A stretch of 48,724 bases of DNA. Source: Burkholderiaceae bacterium. GTDB lineage: Bacteria; Pseudomonadota; Gammaproteobacteria; Burkholderiales; Burkholderiaceae. The position numbers and the translations under genes were made by a program. The notes under the pieces were generated by a model that had not been told where the DNA came from, made no database searches, and saw only the letters and a list, made by a program, of their open reading frames with translations. Location of the stretch: positions 1 to 48,724 of the forward strand of contig JAJPEN010000014.1 of assembly GCA_021166835.1 (NCBI GenBank), in the 5' to 3' direction. Shown piece after piece: positions 26,009 through 34,698 of the stretch (position 1 is the stretch's first letter; each line of letters starts with the position of its first letter).

Positions 26009-26599
26009 TCAGTACGGTCGAACGAGATCGCGCGCTTCGTGCATCGCATGCACGCGCGCCCAGTCGAACATCGGACCGGGATCGCGCTTGCGTTCCGGAG
26101 CGATGTCGCTGTGACCGGCGAGCCAGCGCAGCGGATGACGCTCGCGCAATGCGGCGATCAGGCGTCGAAGGCGACGGTACTGCGCTTCGGTAAAGCGATG
26201 CGACTCGTCGCCCTCCAGCTCGACGCCGATCGAGAAATCGTTGCAGCGCTGGCGATCGAGGAAGCGCGAAACGCCCGCGTGCCAGGCGCGCCGGTCGGTG
26301 TCGACGAACTGCAGCAGCTCGCCGCGGCGACGCACGAGGAAATGCGCCGACACGCGCAGCTCGCGCAGCGCGGCGAAGGACGGGTGCGACGAGGCATCGA
26401 GCCGATTGGTGAACAGGCGCTCGATCGCGTCTCCGCTGAAGCGCCCGGGCGGCAGGCTGATGTGATGCACGACGAGCAGCTCGACGCGCGTGCCGGGCGG
26501 GCGCGCATCGAAGTTCGGCGAAGCGACCACGCGCGCGGCGGCGAGCCAGCCCGAGCCGTCTTCGCGCCAGGCGCCGGGCGACCGGCGCGCGCGCGTCAT
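26009..26599 (-). CDS. ampD: 1,6-anhydro-N-acetylmuramyl-L-alanine amidase
   Basis: AmpD cleaves the amide between anhydro-MurNAc and the stem peptide in the cytoplasm during murein recycling, and so lowers the signal for beta-lactamase induction. The 196 residues are the usual length. Zinc ligands are visible in LLVVHHISLPPG, in AGHSDIAPERK and in the aspartate of RDPGPMFDW. SAHFLVRRRGELLQFVDT and WHAG mark the family core. Its ATG overlaps the pilR stop by 4 bp. The product of AmpD can be re-used by Mpl, which is encoded at 15-17 kb. Confidence 0.95.
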   Translation of the reverse strand: MTRARRSPGAWREDGSGWLAAARVVASPNFDARPPGTRVELLVVHHISLPPGRFSGDAIERLFTNRLDASSHPSFAALRELRVSAHFLVRRRGELLQFVDTDRRAWHAGVSRFLDRQRCNDFSIGVELEGDESHRFTEAQYRRLRRLIAALRERHPLRWLAGHSDIAPERKRDPGPMFDWARVHAMHEARDLVRPY

Positions 26600-28098
26600 C
26601 CGTTCAGTCCGAGCCGCTGCATCCGGTAGCGAAGCGCGCGGAAGGTGATGCCGAGCAGCCGTGCGGCCGCGGTGCGGTTGTAGCGGGTCTTGTCGAGCGC
26701 GCGCTGGATCGCTTCGCGCTCGATCTGCTCGAGGTAGTCGGGCAGCGATTCGGGAACGCCGTCCTCGGAGACGCGCACCGGCCTGCGCTCGCCGGTCGCG
26801 CCGCTCGCCGGCGTCGTCGCGTCCGCGCCTTCGGCATCGATGCGCTCGTTCTCGTCGTCGTCGGAGACGATCGGCTTCAGGCCGAGATCCTCGACGTTGA
26901 TCACGTCGCCGTTGGAGAACGCGAGCGCGCGCTCGAGCACGTTCTCCAGTTCGCGCACGTTGCCGGGGAAGCGATAGCTCTGCAGATAGCGCACGGCCAC
27001 CGGCGCCAGGCGCGGCGCCTGGCCCGCGCCGCTGCGCCCGGCGAGCCGCGCGAGAATCGCGTCGGCGAGCACCGGGATGTCTTCGAGGCGCTCGCGCAGC
27101 GACGGCAGCCGCAGCTCGATCACGTTGAGCCGGTAATAGAGGTCCTGGCGGAAGCGCCCGGCGGCCACGCATTGCGCGAGATCCTGGTGCGTGGCGCTGA
27201 CGATGCGCACGTCCACCGCTTCCTCGACGGTGGCGCCGACCTTGCGCACGCGCTTCTCCTGTATGGCGCGCAGCAGCTTCACCTGCATCGCCAGCGGCAG
27301 GTCGGCCACCTCGTCGAGAAAGAGCGTTCCGCTGTTGGCGGCCTGGAAGAAGCCGTCGCGATCCTGGTCGGCGCCGGTGAAAGCGCCCTTGCGATAGCCG
27401 AAGAACTCGGCCTCCATCAGCGACTCGGGAATCGCGCCGCAGTTCACCGCGACGAAGGGCTGCGCAGCACGCGCGCCGATCTCGTGGATCAGGCGCGCGG
27501 CCAGCTCCTTGCCCGAGCCCGATTCGCCGCTGATCGACACCGGCGCCATGCTGCGTGCCAGCCGCGCGATCTGCGCGCGCACCTCGCGGATCGCCTCCGA
27601 ATCGCCGAGCAGTTGCCGCGCCGGCTGCGGCGACGACGCGACGACTTCGTTCGCCGGCGCGCCGCCCGCCTGCGACGGCAGCTGCAGCGCCGAGCGCACC
27701 AGGCTGCGCAGCGCATCGAGCGCGACCGGCTTGGCGAGATAGTCGAAGGCTCCGGCCTTCAGCGCCGCCACCGCGTTCTCCGCGCTGCCATAGGCGGTGA
27801 TCACGGCGATCGGCGTTTGCGGATGACGCCGGTTGATCGACGCGACGAGCGTCAATCCGTCGCCGTCGGGCAGGCGCATGTCGGTCAGGCACAGCGCATA
27901 GGCGTTGCGCGACAGCGCCGCCTCGGCCTCGGCGATCGAGCCCACGCAGTCGACGTCGAGCCCCATGCCGACCAGCGTCAGCTCGAGCAGCTCGCGCAGA
28001 TCGGCCTCGTCGTCGACGACGAGCACGCGGCGCAGCGGCGACGCACGCGAGGGGCGCGGCCCGTTGCGCGGGTTCGCGGTGTCGGCGGCTTCCTTCAT
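26596..28098 (-). CDS. pilR: Sigma-54-dependent response regulator, PilR-like
   Basis: This NtrC-class activator has 500 residues. It has a receiver domain with RRVLVVDDEADLRELL, phospho-acceptor Asp73 in CLTDMRLPDG and the conserved Lys in YLAKPVALDAL. An AAA+ domain has Walker A GESGSGKELAARLIHEIG, the sigma-54 contact loop GAFTGA and Walker B GTLFLDEVADLPL. A Fis-type helix-turn-helix follows at the C-terminus (NRTAAARLLGITFRALRYRM). Location beside PilS and similarity suggest control of type IV pilin, as known for PilR. No pilin gene is in the window. The ATG overlaps the kinase stop by 4 bp. Confidence 0.93.
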   Translation of the reverse strand: MKEAADTANPRNGPRPSRASPLRRVLVVDDEADLRELLELTLVGMGLDVDCVGSIAEAEAALSRNAYALCLTDMRLPDGDGLTLVASINRRHPQTPIAVITAYGSAENAVAALKAGAFDYLAKPVALDALRSLVRSALQLPSQAGGAPANEVVASSPQPARQLLGDSEAIREVRAQIARLARSMAPVSISGESGSGKELAARLIHEIGARAAQPFVAVNCGAIPESLMEAEFFGYRKGAFTGADQDRDGFFQAANSGTLFLDEVADLPLAMQVKLLRAIQEKRVRKVGATVEEAVDVRIVSATHQDLAQCVAAGRFRQDLYYRLNVIELRLPSLRERLEDIPVLADAILARLAGRSGAGQAPRLAPVAVRYLQSYRFPGNVRELENVLERALAFSNGDVINVEDLGLKPIVSDDDENERIDAEGADATTPASGATGERRPVRVSEDGVPESLPDYLEQIEREAIQRALDKTRYNRTAAARLLGITFRALRYRMQRLGLNG

Positions 28099-29777
28099 TC
28101 CCGGGCGAAGGCCTCGTTGCGGGGCTCGACGACGAAGACGCTGCGCCAGCGCTGCGACGGCGAACCGGTTTCGTAGCGGATCGTCGCGCCGCTGGCGTGG
28201 CACAGCTCGCGCGCGAGATACAGGCCGAGTCCGGTGCCCCGGCTCTCGGTGGTGTAGAAGGGCTCGAATGCGTGCTCGCGCATCTCGTCGGTGAGGCCCG
28301 GACCGTCGTCGCAGACGCGCAGCTCGAGCCGCCGGTCGTCGCGCTCGCGCCACTCGATGCGCACCGCCTCGGTGGCCGTGGATGCGTAGCGAAGCGCGTT
28401 GGCGAGCAGGTTCAGCAGCACCTGGCGAAGGTGGTTCGAATCGAAGCGGATCGGCCGCGCGGTGGACAGCCGCACGCCGATGCGGGCGCGTTCGGCGCCG
28501 CTGGTCGCGACGAACTCGTCGACCAGCCGCCCGAGGAAAGGCTGCGCATCGATCGACTCGTCGGCCGAGCGATCGCGACGCGCGATCGACAGCACGTCCT
28601 CGACGATGCGGTCGATGCGCACGGTGTTCGATTCGACGATGCGCGTCAGCCGCTGCAGCGAGGGATCCGTGATGCGTTCGGCGAGCAGCCCGTTGGCGTG
28701 GCGGATCGCGCCGAGCGGGTTGCGGATCTCGTGCGCGATCGACGCCGACAGCCTGCCCATCGACGCGAGCTTCAGCTGCTGGGCGCGATCCTCGACGAGT
28801 CGCTGGTCTTCGATCATCACGACCGTATCTTCGCCCGTCTCGGCCGTGCCGAGGAAGCGCAGCCGCACGCGCGTCGCCCGGCCGTCGACGTCCGGCAGTT
28901 CGAGATCGCTCTCGGCGCCGCGCGCGCCGCCGCTGCCGCGCCAGCGGGCGTGCGCGTCGCGCAGCATCGACCAGCCGCGGCCGCCCGCATCGGCGAGCGT
29001 CGGCGGCGCCGGCGACGCGATGCCGAGCAATGCGCGGGCCGCCGGATTCATCGCGCGCACGGCGCCGCGGGCGTCGACGATCATCACGCCGTGCGCGAGT
29101 TCGGCGACGACGCGCGAAGTGACGGCGAGCTGGCGGCGCAGATCGTCGGCGCGCATCTGCGCGATGCGCTCCTGCGCGTGCAATCGCGTGGCGAGCCAGT
29201 TCACCGTCATCGCGGTGGCGAAGCAGCCGATGCCGACCAGCCCGGCGAGCATCAGCGAAGCCGCGTCGCCGCCGGAAGGGCTCATCAGCTGCCAGCCGGC
29301 CTGCGCGAGCACGAAGAGCGTGGCCGCCGCGGCGAAGAAGGCCGCCATCCGTCGCGTGGCGACGATCGCAGAGCCGGCGAGCGCGACGATCAGCAGCACG
29401 AGCAGCCCGCTCTTCAGGCCGCCGGCGGCGTGCATCAACGTGGACAGCGCGACGATGTCGGTGAGCGCCTGCGCCAGCACGAGCGCATGGAAGTGCGCGC
29501 GGAAGCGATCGAGCGTGGACAGGAACAGCACGGCGGCGAGCAGGTACAGCAGCGCGGTGCCGCCGTAGAGTGCCGGGTCGCCGAGCCCGCCGGACAGCCG
29601 GCCGGTGTCGTGCAGCGGAAAGAAGGCGAAGAGCACGAGCGCGATCGCCACGCGGCTCGCCGCCAGCCAGCGCAGCGACGCCCAGTACGAAGGCGCGACG
29701 GCCGGCGAAGCGCCGATGCCCGACGCGGCGCGAGCGGCGGCTGCGGGCTCGGCTGCCAACGCAGGGCCACTCGTCAC
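28095..29777 (-). CDS. pilS: Sensor histidine kinase, PilS-like
   Basis: This is an inner-membrane histidine kinase that would phosphorylate PilR. With the start chosen it has 560 residues. About six hydrophobic helices lie between residues 35 and 200, as in PilS, then a PAS domain (ELAHGVMIVDARGAVRAMNP), the HisKA motif SASIAHEIRNPLGAIRH (His349), and the ATPase motifs NLLANALRYA, CDDGPGLTDEM and ESRGTGLGLYLARELC. The start is GTG at 29777 because GTGA overlaps the upstream stop by 4 bp; an upstream frame extension to 29849 overlaps the neighbour more and adds only Arg/Ala-rich residues. Confidence 0.92.
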   Translation of the reverse strand: MTSGPALAAEPAAAARAASGIGASPAVAPSYWASLRWLAASRVAIALVLFAFFPLHDTGRLSGGLGDPALYGGTALLYLLAAVLFLSTLDRFRAHFHALVLAQALTDIVALSTLMHAAGGLKSGLLVLLIVALAGSAIVATRRMAAFFAAAATLFVLAQAGWQLMSPSGGDAASLMLAGLVGIGCFATAMTVNWLATRLHAQERIAQMRADDLRRQLAVTSRVVAELAHGVMIVDARGAVRAMNPAARALLGIASPAPPTLADAGGRGWSMLRDAHARWRGSGGARGAESDLELPDVDGRATRVRLRFLGTAETGEDTVVMIEDQRLVEDRAQQLKLASMGRLSASIAHEIRNPLGAIRHANGLLAERITDPSLQRLTRIVESNTVRIDRIVEDVLSIARRDRSADESIDAQPFLGRLVDEFVATSGAERARIGVRLSTARPIRFDSNHLRQVLLNLLANALRYASTATEAVRIEWRERDDRRLELRVCDDGPGLTDEMREHAFEPFYTTESRGTGLGLYLARELCHASGATIRYETGSPSQRWRSVFVVEPRNEAFARE

Positions 29778-30097
29778 GACGGCGTTCGCCCGTCGCGCGA
29801 ACGCGAACGGCGCTGCGCGCGATCGGCGTCGCGATGCGCGGGACTGCAATAGTCGAAGCCGTCGTCACGCACGGCGTCGGAAGCGGGAACGAACAGCCCG
29901 CAGTGCGCGCAGGGCACGATCGGCTCGCCTTCGAGCGCGCGGCCCGGCGCATCGGAAGTCGCGCCGCCCGGCGCCGCTGCTCCGGAGGCAGCGGCGGCAT
30001 CGCCGGCGCGCGCGCGCCGGCGCTGGCTGATCGCGAACAGACGGATCACGAGCCAGGCCAGCGCGATCAGCACGACCCAGCTCAGCAGCTTGCCCAT
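29774..30097 (-). CDS. PP0621-like small membrane protein with a C-terminal zinc-ribbon-like motif
   Basis: The 107-residue product has one N-terminal helix (KLLSWVVLIALAWLVIRLFA), a basic stretch and an Ala/Gly-rich linker. A compact C-terminal motif follows: VPCAHCGLFVPASDAV, then FDYCSPAHRDAD, with Cys, Cys, Cys and His as likely metal ligands. The family is named after Pseudomonas PP0621, has no known function, and recurs next to pilS and ypjD-like genes. It overlaps pilS by 4 bp and lies 9 bp after the CcsA-like gene. The C-terminal tail is Arg/Asp-rich. Confidence 0.88.
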   Translation of the reverse strand: MGKLLSWVVLIALAWLVIRLFAISQRRRARAGDAAAASGAAAPGGATSDAPGRALEGEPIVPCAHCGLFVPASDAVRDDGFDYCSPAHRDADRAQRRSRSRDGRTPS

Positions 30098-30106
30098 CAG
30101 TGCCGT

Positions 30107-30910
30107 TCAGTGCCGTTTCAGGATGACTTCCAGGACGAAGCGGCTGCCGACGTAGGCGAGCAGCAGCAGCGCGAAACCGCCGAAAGTGAGCCGCAGCGCG
30201 GTACGCCCGCGCCAGCCCCACAACCGGCGTCCGAGCAGCAGGATGCCGAACACCGCCCACGCGATCAACGTGAACACGTTCTTGTGATCGAAGCGCAACG
30301 GCTGGCCGAAGATCTCCTCGGAAAAGAGCACGCCGCTGAACGCGGTGAGCGTGAGCAGCGCGAAGCCCAGGCCGATGAAGCGGAACAGGATGCGCTCGAG
30401 CACGAGCAGCGGCGGCAGGTCTTCGAGGAAGCGCGCGAGCGGCAGCGCGTTCGCTTCCTCGCCGCCGTGATGCAGCGCGCGTTCGGCCAGCGCCATCAGC
30501 GCCGCGTGCAGCGCCGCCAGCGACAGCACGCCGTAGGCCAACGTGCCGATCAGCAGGTGCGGAAGGAAGAAGGGCCGCGTGGTCTGCGCACCGAGATCGA
30601 TTCCCGGAAAGCCCAGCGGCAGCAGCACCGCGACCGCGGCCACGGGCAGCACGATCGTGCGCAGCGCCTCGACGCGGGCGGAAAGACTCTCGAACCACAG
30701 GACGGCCACGCCGATCCACAACGTGGCCGAGAGAATCGGCGCGAAACCGAAGTGCCAGCCGTTCTCGCCGAGGATCGTCTCGTACAGGCCGATCGCGTGC
30801 AGGACGAGCCCGACGATCATCGCCGCGCCGCTGAACCGATGCGGCGCGCGCCAGGCAACGACGTAGGCGAGCGCGGCAAGCAGGTCGGCGATAACCGGTA
30901 AAATCGGCAC
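30107..30910 (-). CDS. CcsA/YpjD-like cytochrome c assembly-family membrane protein
   Basis: This is an integral membrane protein of 267 residues with about eight hydrophobic segments. It belongs to the CcsA/CcmC-type cytochrome c biogenesis superfamily in its short YpjD form. The segments PHLLIGTLAYGVLSLAALHA and FDHKNVFTLIAWAVFGILLL hold family histidines. In E. coli ypjD is beside ffh, as here, but its role in haem handling is not settled. It heads the pilS-pilR-ampD cluster and diverges from ffh by 22 bp. Confidence 0.88.
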   Translation of the reverse strand: MPILPVIADLLAALAYVVAWRAPHRFSGAAMIVGLVLHAIGLYETILGENGWHFGFAPILSATLWIGVAVLWFESLSARVEALRTIVLPVAAVAVLLPLGFPGIDLGAQTTRPFFLPHLLIGTLAYGVLSLAALHAALMALAERALHHGGEEANALPLARFLEDLPPLLVLERILFRFIGLGFALLTLTAFSGVLFSEEIFGQPLRFDHKNVFTLIAWAVFGILLLGRRLWGWRGRTALRLTFGGFALLLLAYVGSRFVLEVILKRH

Positions 30911-30932
30911 CGATTCAGTTTACTCCAAGGGC

Positions 30933-32288
30933 ATGCTCGAAAACCTCTCGCAACGGCTCGCGCGCGTCGTCAAGACGATGCGCGGCGAAGCGCGCCTGAC
31001 CGAAGCCAATACGCAGGAGATGCTGCGCGAAATCCGCATCGCGCTGCTCGAAGCCGACGTGGCGCTGCCGGTCGTTCGCGACTTCGTCGCGCGCGTGCGC
31101 GAACGCGCGCTCGGACAGGAGGTGATCGGCAGCCTGTCGCCGGGGCAGGCGCTGGTCGGCGTCGTGCACCGCGAGCTGACGCAGCTGATGGGCGGCGACA
31201 CGGCGCAGCTCGATCTCGCCAGCCAGCCGCCGGCGATCGTGCTGATGGCCGGCCTGCAGGGCGCGGGCAAGACCACCACCGTCGGCAAGCTCGCGAAGTG
31301 GCTGCGCGAGAACCGGAAGAAGAAGGTGCTCACCGTTTCGTGCGACGTCTATCGCCCGGCCGCCATCGAGCAGCTGCGCACCGTCACGAAGCAGGCCGGC
31401 GCGGAGTTCTTCGCTTCGTCGCCCGAGCAGAAGCCGGTGGAGATCGCCGCCGCCGCACGCCAGTGGGCGCGCACGCACTACTTCGACGTGCTGCTGGTGG
31501 ACACCGCCGGTCGCCTGGCGATCGACGAGCAGATGATGCGCGAGATCGCCGAGCTGCACGCGCTGCTCGATCCGGTGGAAACGCTGTTCGTCGTCGACGC
31601 GATGCAGGGCCAGGACGCGGTCAACACGGCCAGGGCCTTCAAGGAAGCGCTGCCGCTCACCGGCGTCGTGCTCACCAAGCTCGACGGCGACGCGCGCGGC
31701 GGCGCCGCGCTGTCGGTGAAGGCGGTCACCGGCGCGCCGATCAAGTTCGTCGGCGTGGGCGAGAAGCTCGACGGCCTCGAGGGCTTTCACCCCGAGCGAA
31801 TGGCCAACCGCATCCTCGGCATGGGCGACATCGTCTCGCTCGTCGAGGAAGCGCAGAAGAACGTCGACCAGAAGACGGCGAAGGCGCTGGCCGACAAGCT
31901 CAAGTCGGGTCACCGCTTCGACCTGAACGACTTCGCCTCGCAGCTCGGGCAGATGAACCGCATGGGCGGCCTCGCCTCGATGCTCGACAAGCTGCCCGCG
32001 CAGTTCCAGCAGGCGGCGGCCGGCGCCGACATGTCGCAGGCCGAGAAGCAGATGCGGCGCATGCAGGCGATCATCCAGTCGATGACCAAGGCCGAACGCA
32101 CCAAGCCCGACCTGATCAAGGCCAGCCGCAAGCGGCGCATCGCCGCCGGCTCCGGCGTATCGGTGCAGGAAGTCAACCGGCTGCTGTCGCAGTTCGAGCA
32201 GATGCAGTCGATGATGAAGAAGATGCAGAAGGGCGGCCTCGCGAAGATGATGCGGGGCATGAAGGGGATGATGCCCGGCCTGCGGTAG
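30933..32288 (+). CDS. ffh: Signal recognition particle protein Ffh
   Basis: Ffh binds 4.5S RNA and signal sequences of nascent inner-membrane proteins and docks to FtsY. The 451 residues comprise an N domain (MLENLSQRLARVVKTMRG), a GTPase domain and an M domain. The GTPase domain has GLQGAGKTTTVGKLA, SCDVYRPAAIEQLR, DTAGRLAIDE, TKLDGDARGGAAL and GVGEKLDGLEGFHPERMA. The methionine-rich M domain has MKKMQKGGLAKMMRGMKGMM and RRIAAGSGVSVQEVNRLL for RNA. TAAAAT at 30899-30904 is a possible -10. A hairpin without a T tract follows the stop codon. Confidence 0.98.
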   Translation: MLENLSQRLARVVKTMRGEARLTEANTQEMLREIRIALLEADVALPVVRDFVARVRERALGQEVIGSLSPGQALVGVVHRELTQLMGGDTAQLDLASQPPAIVLMAGLQGAGKTTTVGKLAKWLRENRKKKVLTVSCDVYRPAAIEQLRTVTKQAGAEFFASSPEQKPVEIAAAARQWARTHYFDVLLVDTAGRLAIDEQMMREIAELHALLDPVETLFVVDAMQGQDAVNTARAFKEALPLTGVVLTKLDGDARGGAALSVKAVTGAPIKFVGVGEKLDGLEGFHPERMANRILGMGDIVSLVEEAQKNVDQKTAKALADKLKSGHRFDLNDFASQLGQMNRMGGLASMLDKLPAQFQQAAAGADMSQAEKQMRRMQAIIQSMTKAERTKPDLIKASRKRRIAAGSGVSVQEVNRLLSQFEQMQSMMKKMQKGGLAKMMRGMKGMMPGLR

Positions 32289-32300
32289 CGCAGTCTCCGC

Positions 32301-32321
32301 TCGCGCCGCAGGTCGGCGCGA
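32301..32321 (+). terminator. Hairpin downstream of ffh
   Basis: TCGCGCCG and CGGCGCGA form a perfect 8-bp stem around a 5-base loop, 13 bp after the ffh stop. No T run follows, so it would act as a weak or Rho-assisted terminator, or as a 3' end stabiliser. Confidence 0.45.
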
Positions 32322-32446
32322 CATGGCCTTGCGTCGGCCTTCCTGTGACGTAGTTCCTCTCCGGATTTCTGATGCCAGCGCGATCCAGCGCGGTCGCGCG
32401 GTTCCCGCCGCAAGGCAGGCATGCAGTGGCATTCCGGAGAGGTTCG

Positions 32447-34675
32447 ATGGGTTTCCGTTACTCCGTTTGCGCGGCGGCGCTCGTTGCCGCGTTCTTTTCG
32501 CACGCCTGGGCGGCGGACGACCACGACGCACGAAGCGCCGCCGAGCGCCGCGCCGCGGCTGCGGCCGACGTGCAGGCCAGGCGATCGAGCAACGAGGTGC
32601 TGCGGGCGCTGAAAGCGCTCGAACGCGCGCCGGCCGCGCAACGCGCGCAACGCGAGAGCGAACTGGCGAAGGCGGTCGAGGAGCGCCGGGCGGCGATGCT
32701 CGAACTGGTGCGCACCGATCCGCGCGGCGCATTGTCGATGGCGATGCCCGAGGCGCTGCGCGAACGGATGCCGAAAGCGGTGCGCGAGCGCATCGAGCAG
32801 CGTGTCCAGCTCGAAGGCCGCATCGTCGGCATGTCGATCGACGACCATGAGCGCGGCATCGTGCGCCATCCGTTCTTCCTCGAGAGCGACGATCCGACGG
32901 CGCCGGTGCGCGTCGGCCTGCAATGGGCCGATCCGTCGCTGAGCGAGCGAGATACGCTCGCGCTGATCGACAAACGCGTTCGCGTCAAGGGCCTGCGCGT
33001 GAACGGCCAGCTCGTGGTCGGCGATCGCAACGAGGTGGAGCTGGCGGCGTCGAAGGGCCACAACGGCAAGGGCAACACGAAGGACAAGACCGGTTCGTCC
33101 ACCGACTCCGGCTCGGCCATGGGCAGCACCGGCAGCGAAACCGGCTCGGTCACCGCGCCGCTCGTCTCGGGCGACCAGCGCACGCTGGTCATCATGGCGA
33201 ACTTCTCCGACAAGGCGTCGGGCTGCACGACGTCGGGGCTGAAGACGGCGCTGTTCGGCACCGGCGCGTCGGTCGACCGGATCTTCCGGGAGTCCTCCGC
33301 CAACCAGGTGACGTTCTCCGGCGACGTCGTCGGGCCGTTCACGATTCCGTACACCTCGAGCAGCACCTGCGACTTCAATGCATGGGGAACGGCGGCCGAT
33401 GCCGCGACCCGCTCCGCGGGCATCGACCCGTCGCGCTACACGCGCATCTCGTACGCGATTCCGCGCAACAGCACCTGCGGGTGGACCGGCATCGCTTACA
33501 TCGGCGGCTCCGCGCCTACGCGCTCGTGGGTAGCGAGCTGCAGCGCCGGCGTATTCGCGCACGAGATCGGGCACAACCTGCGCTTCAAGCATGCGTCCAC
33601 GCCGACTTCGGAATACGGCGACAACTCCGACCCGATGGGCACGGCGCCGTCGGTGCAGATGCACGCGGCCAACCGCGTGATGGCCGGCTGGGTCACCGAC
33701 GCGTCGATCGTCGACAACCCCGGTTCGGGCAGCTACGCGATCGCGGCGCTCGAGGCGCCGGATACCGGAATGCCCCGGACGATCCGCATCCGCAAGGCCG
33801 ACACCAACGAGTACTACTACGTGAGCCTGCGCGCAGCCTCCGGGCTGAGCGCGAGCCTGTCGGGCGGCTACCGCGATGTGGTGACGGTGCATCGGGCCAC
33901 CGGCACGATGCCCTCGCCCACCGTTCTGCTCGCGCTGCTGGCGCCCGGCCAGAGCTTCAGCGATGCGACCAACGGCGTGCGCGTTACCGCGCAGTCGATC
34001 TCGACCGGCACCGCGTCGGTGAACGTCGAGACGACGGTGGCGCAATGCGCGCGCTCGACGCCCGGCGTGCAGGCGAGTCCCGCATCGCAAACCGGCGCGC
34101 CGGGTTCGACGCTGCGCTACTCGGTGTCGATCACCAACCGCAACAGCCCGAGCTGCGGCAACAGCAGCTTCTCGTTCGCGCAGACGACGCCCGGCGGCTT
34201 CTCGGGCTCCTTCTCCAGCGCCTCGGTAACGCTCGCGCCCGGCGCGTCAGTGACGCTCGCGCCCGGCGCATCGGCGACGGTCGGCTGGTCGGTGGCGTCG
34301 AGTGCGCAGACGGGCGATGGAGTCTATGCATTGCAGGCGCGCGCCGCCGAACCGGGCGGCAGCGCCGGATCGGCGGCGGCGAGCTACGTCGTCTACGCCG
34401 ATGCCTCCGCGCCCACCGTCAGCGTTACATGGCCGACCGACGGCGCGACGATCGCGAGCAAGCCCGTGTCGCTGTCGGCCTCGGCCTTCGACGACAACGG
34501 CATCGCGCGCGTCGACTTCCTCGTCAACGGCAAGTCGGTGGGCAGCGCGAGCACGGCGCCCTACCAGGTGCGCTGGAATCCCAACAGGAGCAAGGGCGCG
34601 AACACGCTCACGGTCCGCGCGACCGACAGGGCCGGCAATGCCTCCGAAGCCTCGGTGCGCTTCACGGTGAGGTAA
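32447..34675 (+). CDS. Secreted zinc metalloprotease (M11-like) with C-terminal Ig-like domains
   Basis: This is a large exported protein of 742 residues. A signal peptide (SVCAAALVAAFFSHAWA) precedes a helical, Ala/Arg/Glu-rich propeptide-like region (to about 215). A Ser/Gly/Thr-rich linker and a peptidase domain follow. The zinc motif is HEIGHNLRFKH (His372, Glu373, His376, His382), and YGDNSDPMG supplies a Met-turn (Met397). This fits the metzincin M11/gametolysin-like group, but Arg379 replaces the glycine usual at that place. After residue 540 come a NEW3-like segment and a Big-type Ig domain (PTVSVTWPTDGA, DDNGIARVDFLVNGKSVG). AGAGAG-like purines (GGAGAGG) precede the ATG. It is probably secreted beyond the periplasm; substrates are unknown. 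Confidence 0.85.
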   Translation: MGFRYSVCAAALVAAFFSHAWAADDHDARSAAERRAAAAADVQARRSSNEVLRALKALERAPAAQRAQRESELAKAVEERRAAMLELVRTDPRGALSMAMPEALRERMPKAVRERIEQRVQLEGRIVGMSIDDHERGIVRHPFFLESDDPTAPVRVGLQWADPSLSERDTLALIDKRVRVKGLRVNGQLVVGDRNEVELAASKGHNGKGNTKDKTGSSTDSGSAMGSTGSETGSVTAPLVSGDQRTLVIMANFSDKASGCTTSGLKTALFGTGASVDRIFRESSANQVTFSGDVVGPFTIPYTSSSTCDFNAWGTAADAATRSAGIDPSRYTRISYAIPRNSTCGWTGIAYIGGSAPTRSWVASCSAGVFAHEIGHNLRFKHASTPTSEYGDNSDPMGTAPSVQMHAANRVMAGWVTDASIVDNPGSGSYAIAALEAPDTGMPRTIRIRKADTNEYYYVSLRAASGLSASLSGGYRDVVTVHRATGTMPSPTVLLALLAPGQSFSDATNGVRVTAQSISTGTASVNVETTVAQCARSTPGVQASPASQTGAPGSTLRYSVSITNRNSPSCGNSSFSFAQTTPGGFSGSFSSASVTLAPGASVTLAPGASATVGWSVASSAQTGDGVYALQARAAEPGGSAGSAAASYVVYADASAPTVSVTWPTDGATIASKPVSLSASAFDDNGIARVDFLVNGKSVGSASTAPYQVRWNPNRSKGANTLTVRATDRAGNASEASVRFTVR
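34223..34270. repeat. Tandem 24-bp duplication in the metalloprotease gene
   Basis: Two adjacent 24-bp units differ at three positions (TCGGTAACGCTCGCGCCCGG and TCAGTGACGCTCGCGCCCGG, then GCGCG or GCGCA ends). They encode two copies of Ser-Val-Thr-Leu-Ala-Pro-Gly-Ala. The unit keeps the reading frame. Confidence 0.9.
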
Positions 34676-34698
34676 GCGCCGGCGGTACACTCGCTTCG

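Noticed and set aside
24589..26193. Long plus-strand open frame across the histone H1-like gene
   Set aside because: It is the complement of Lys/Ala codons and gives repetitive Phe/Leu/Arg-rich text. The opposite strand has a start, ribosome site and terminator for a known family.
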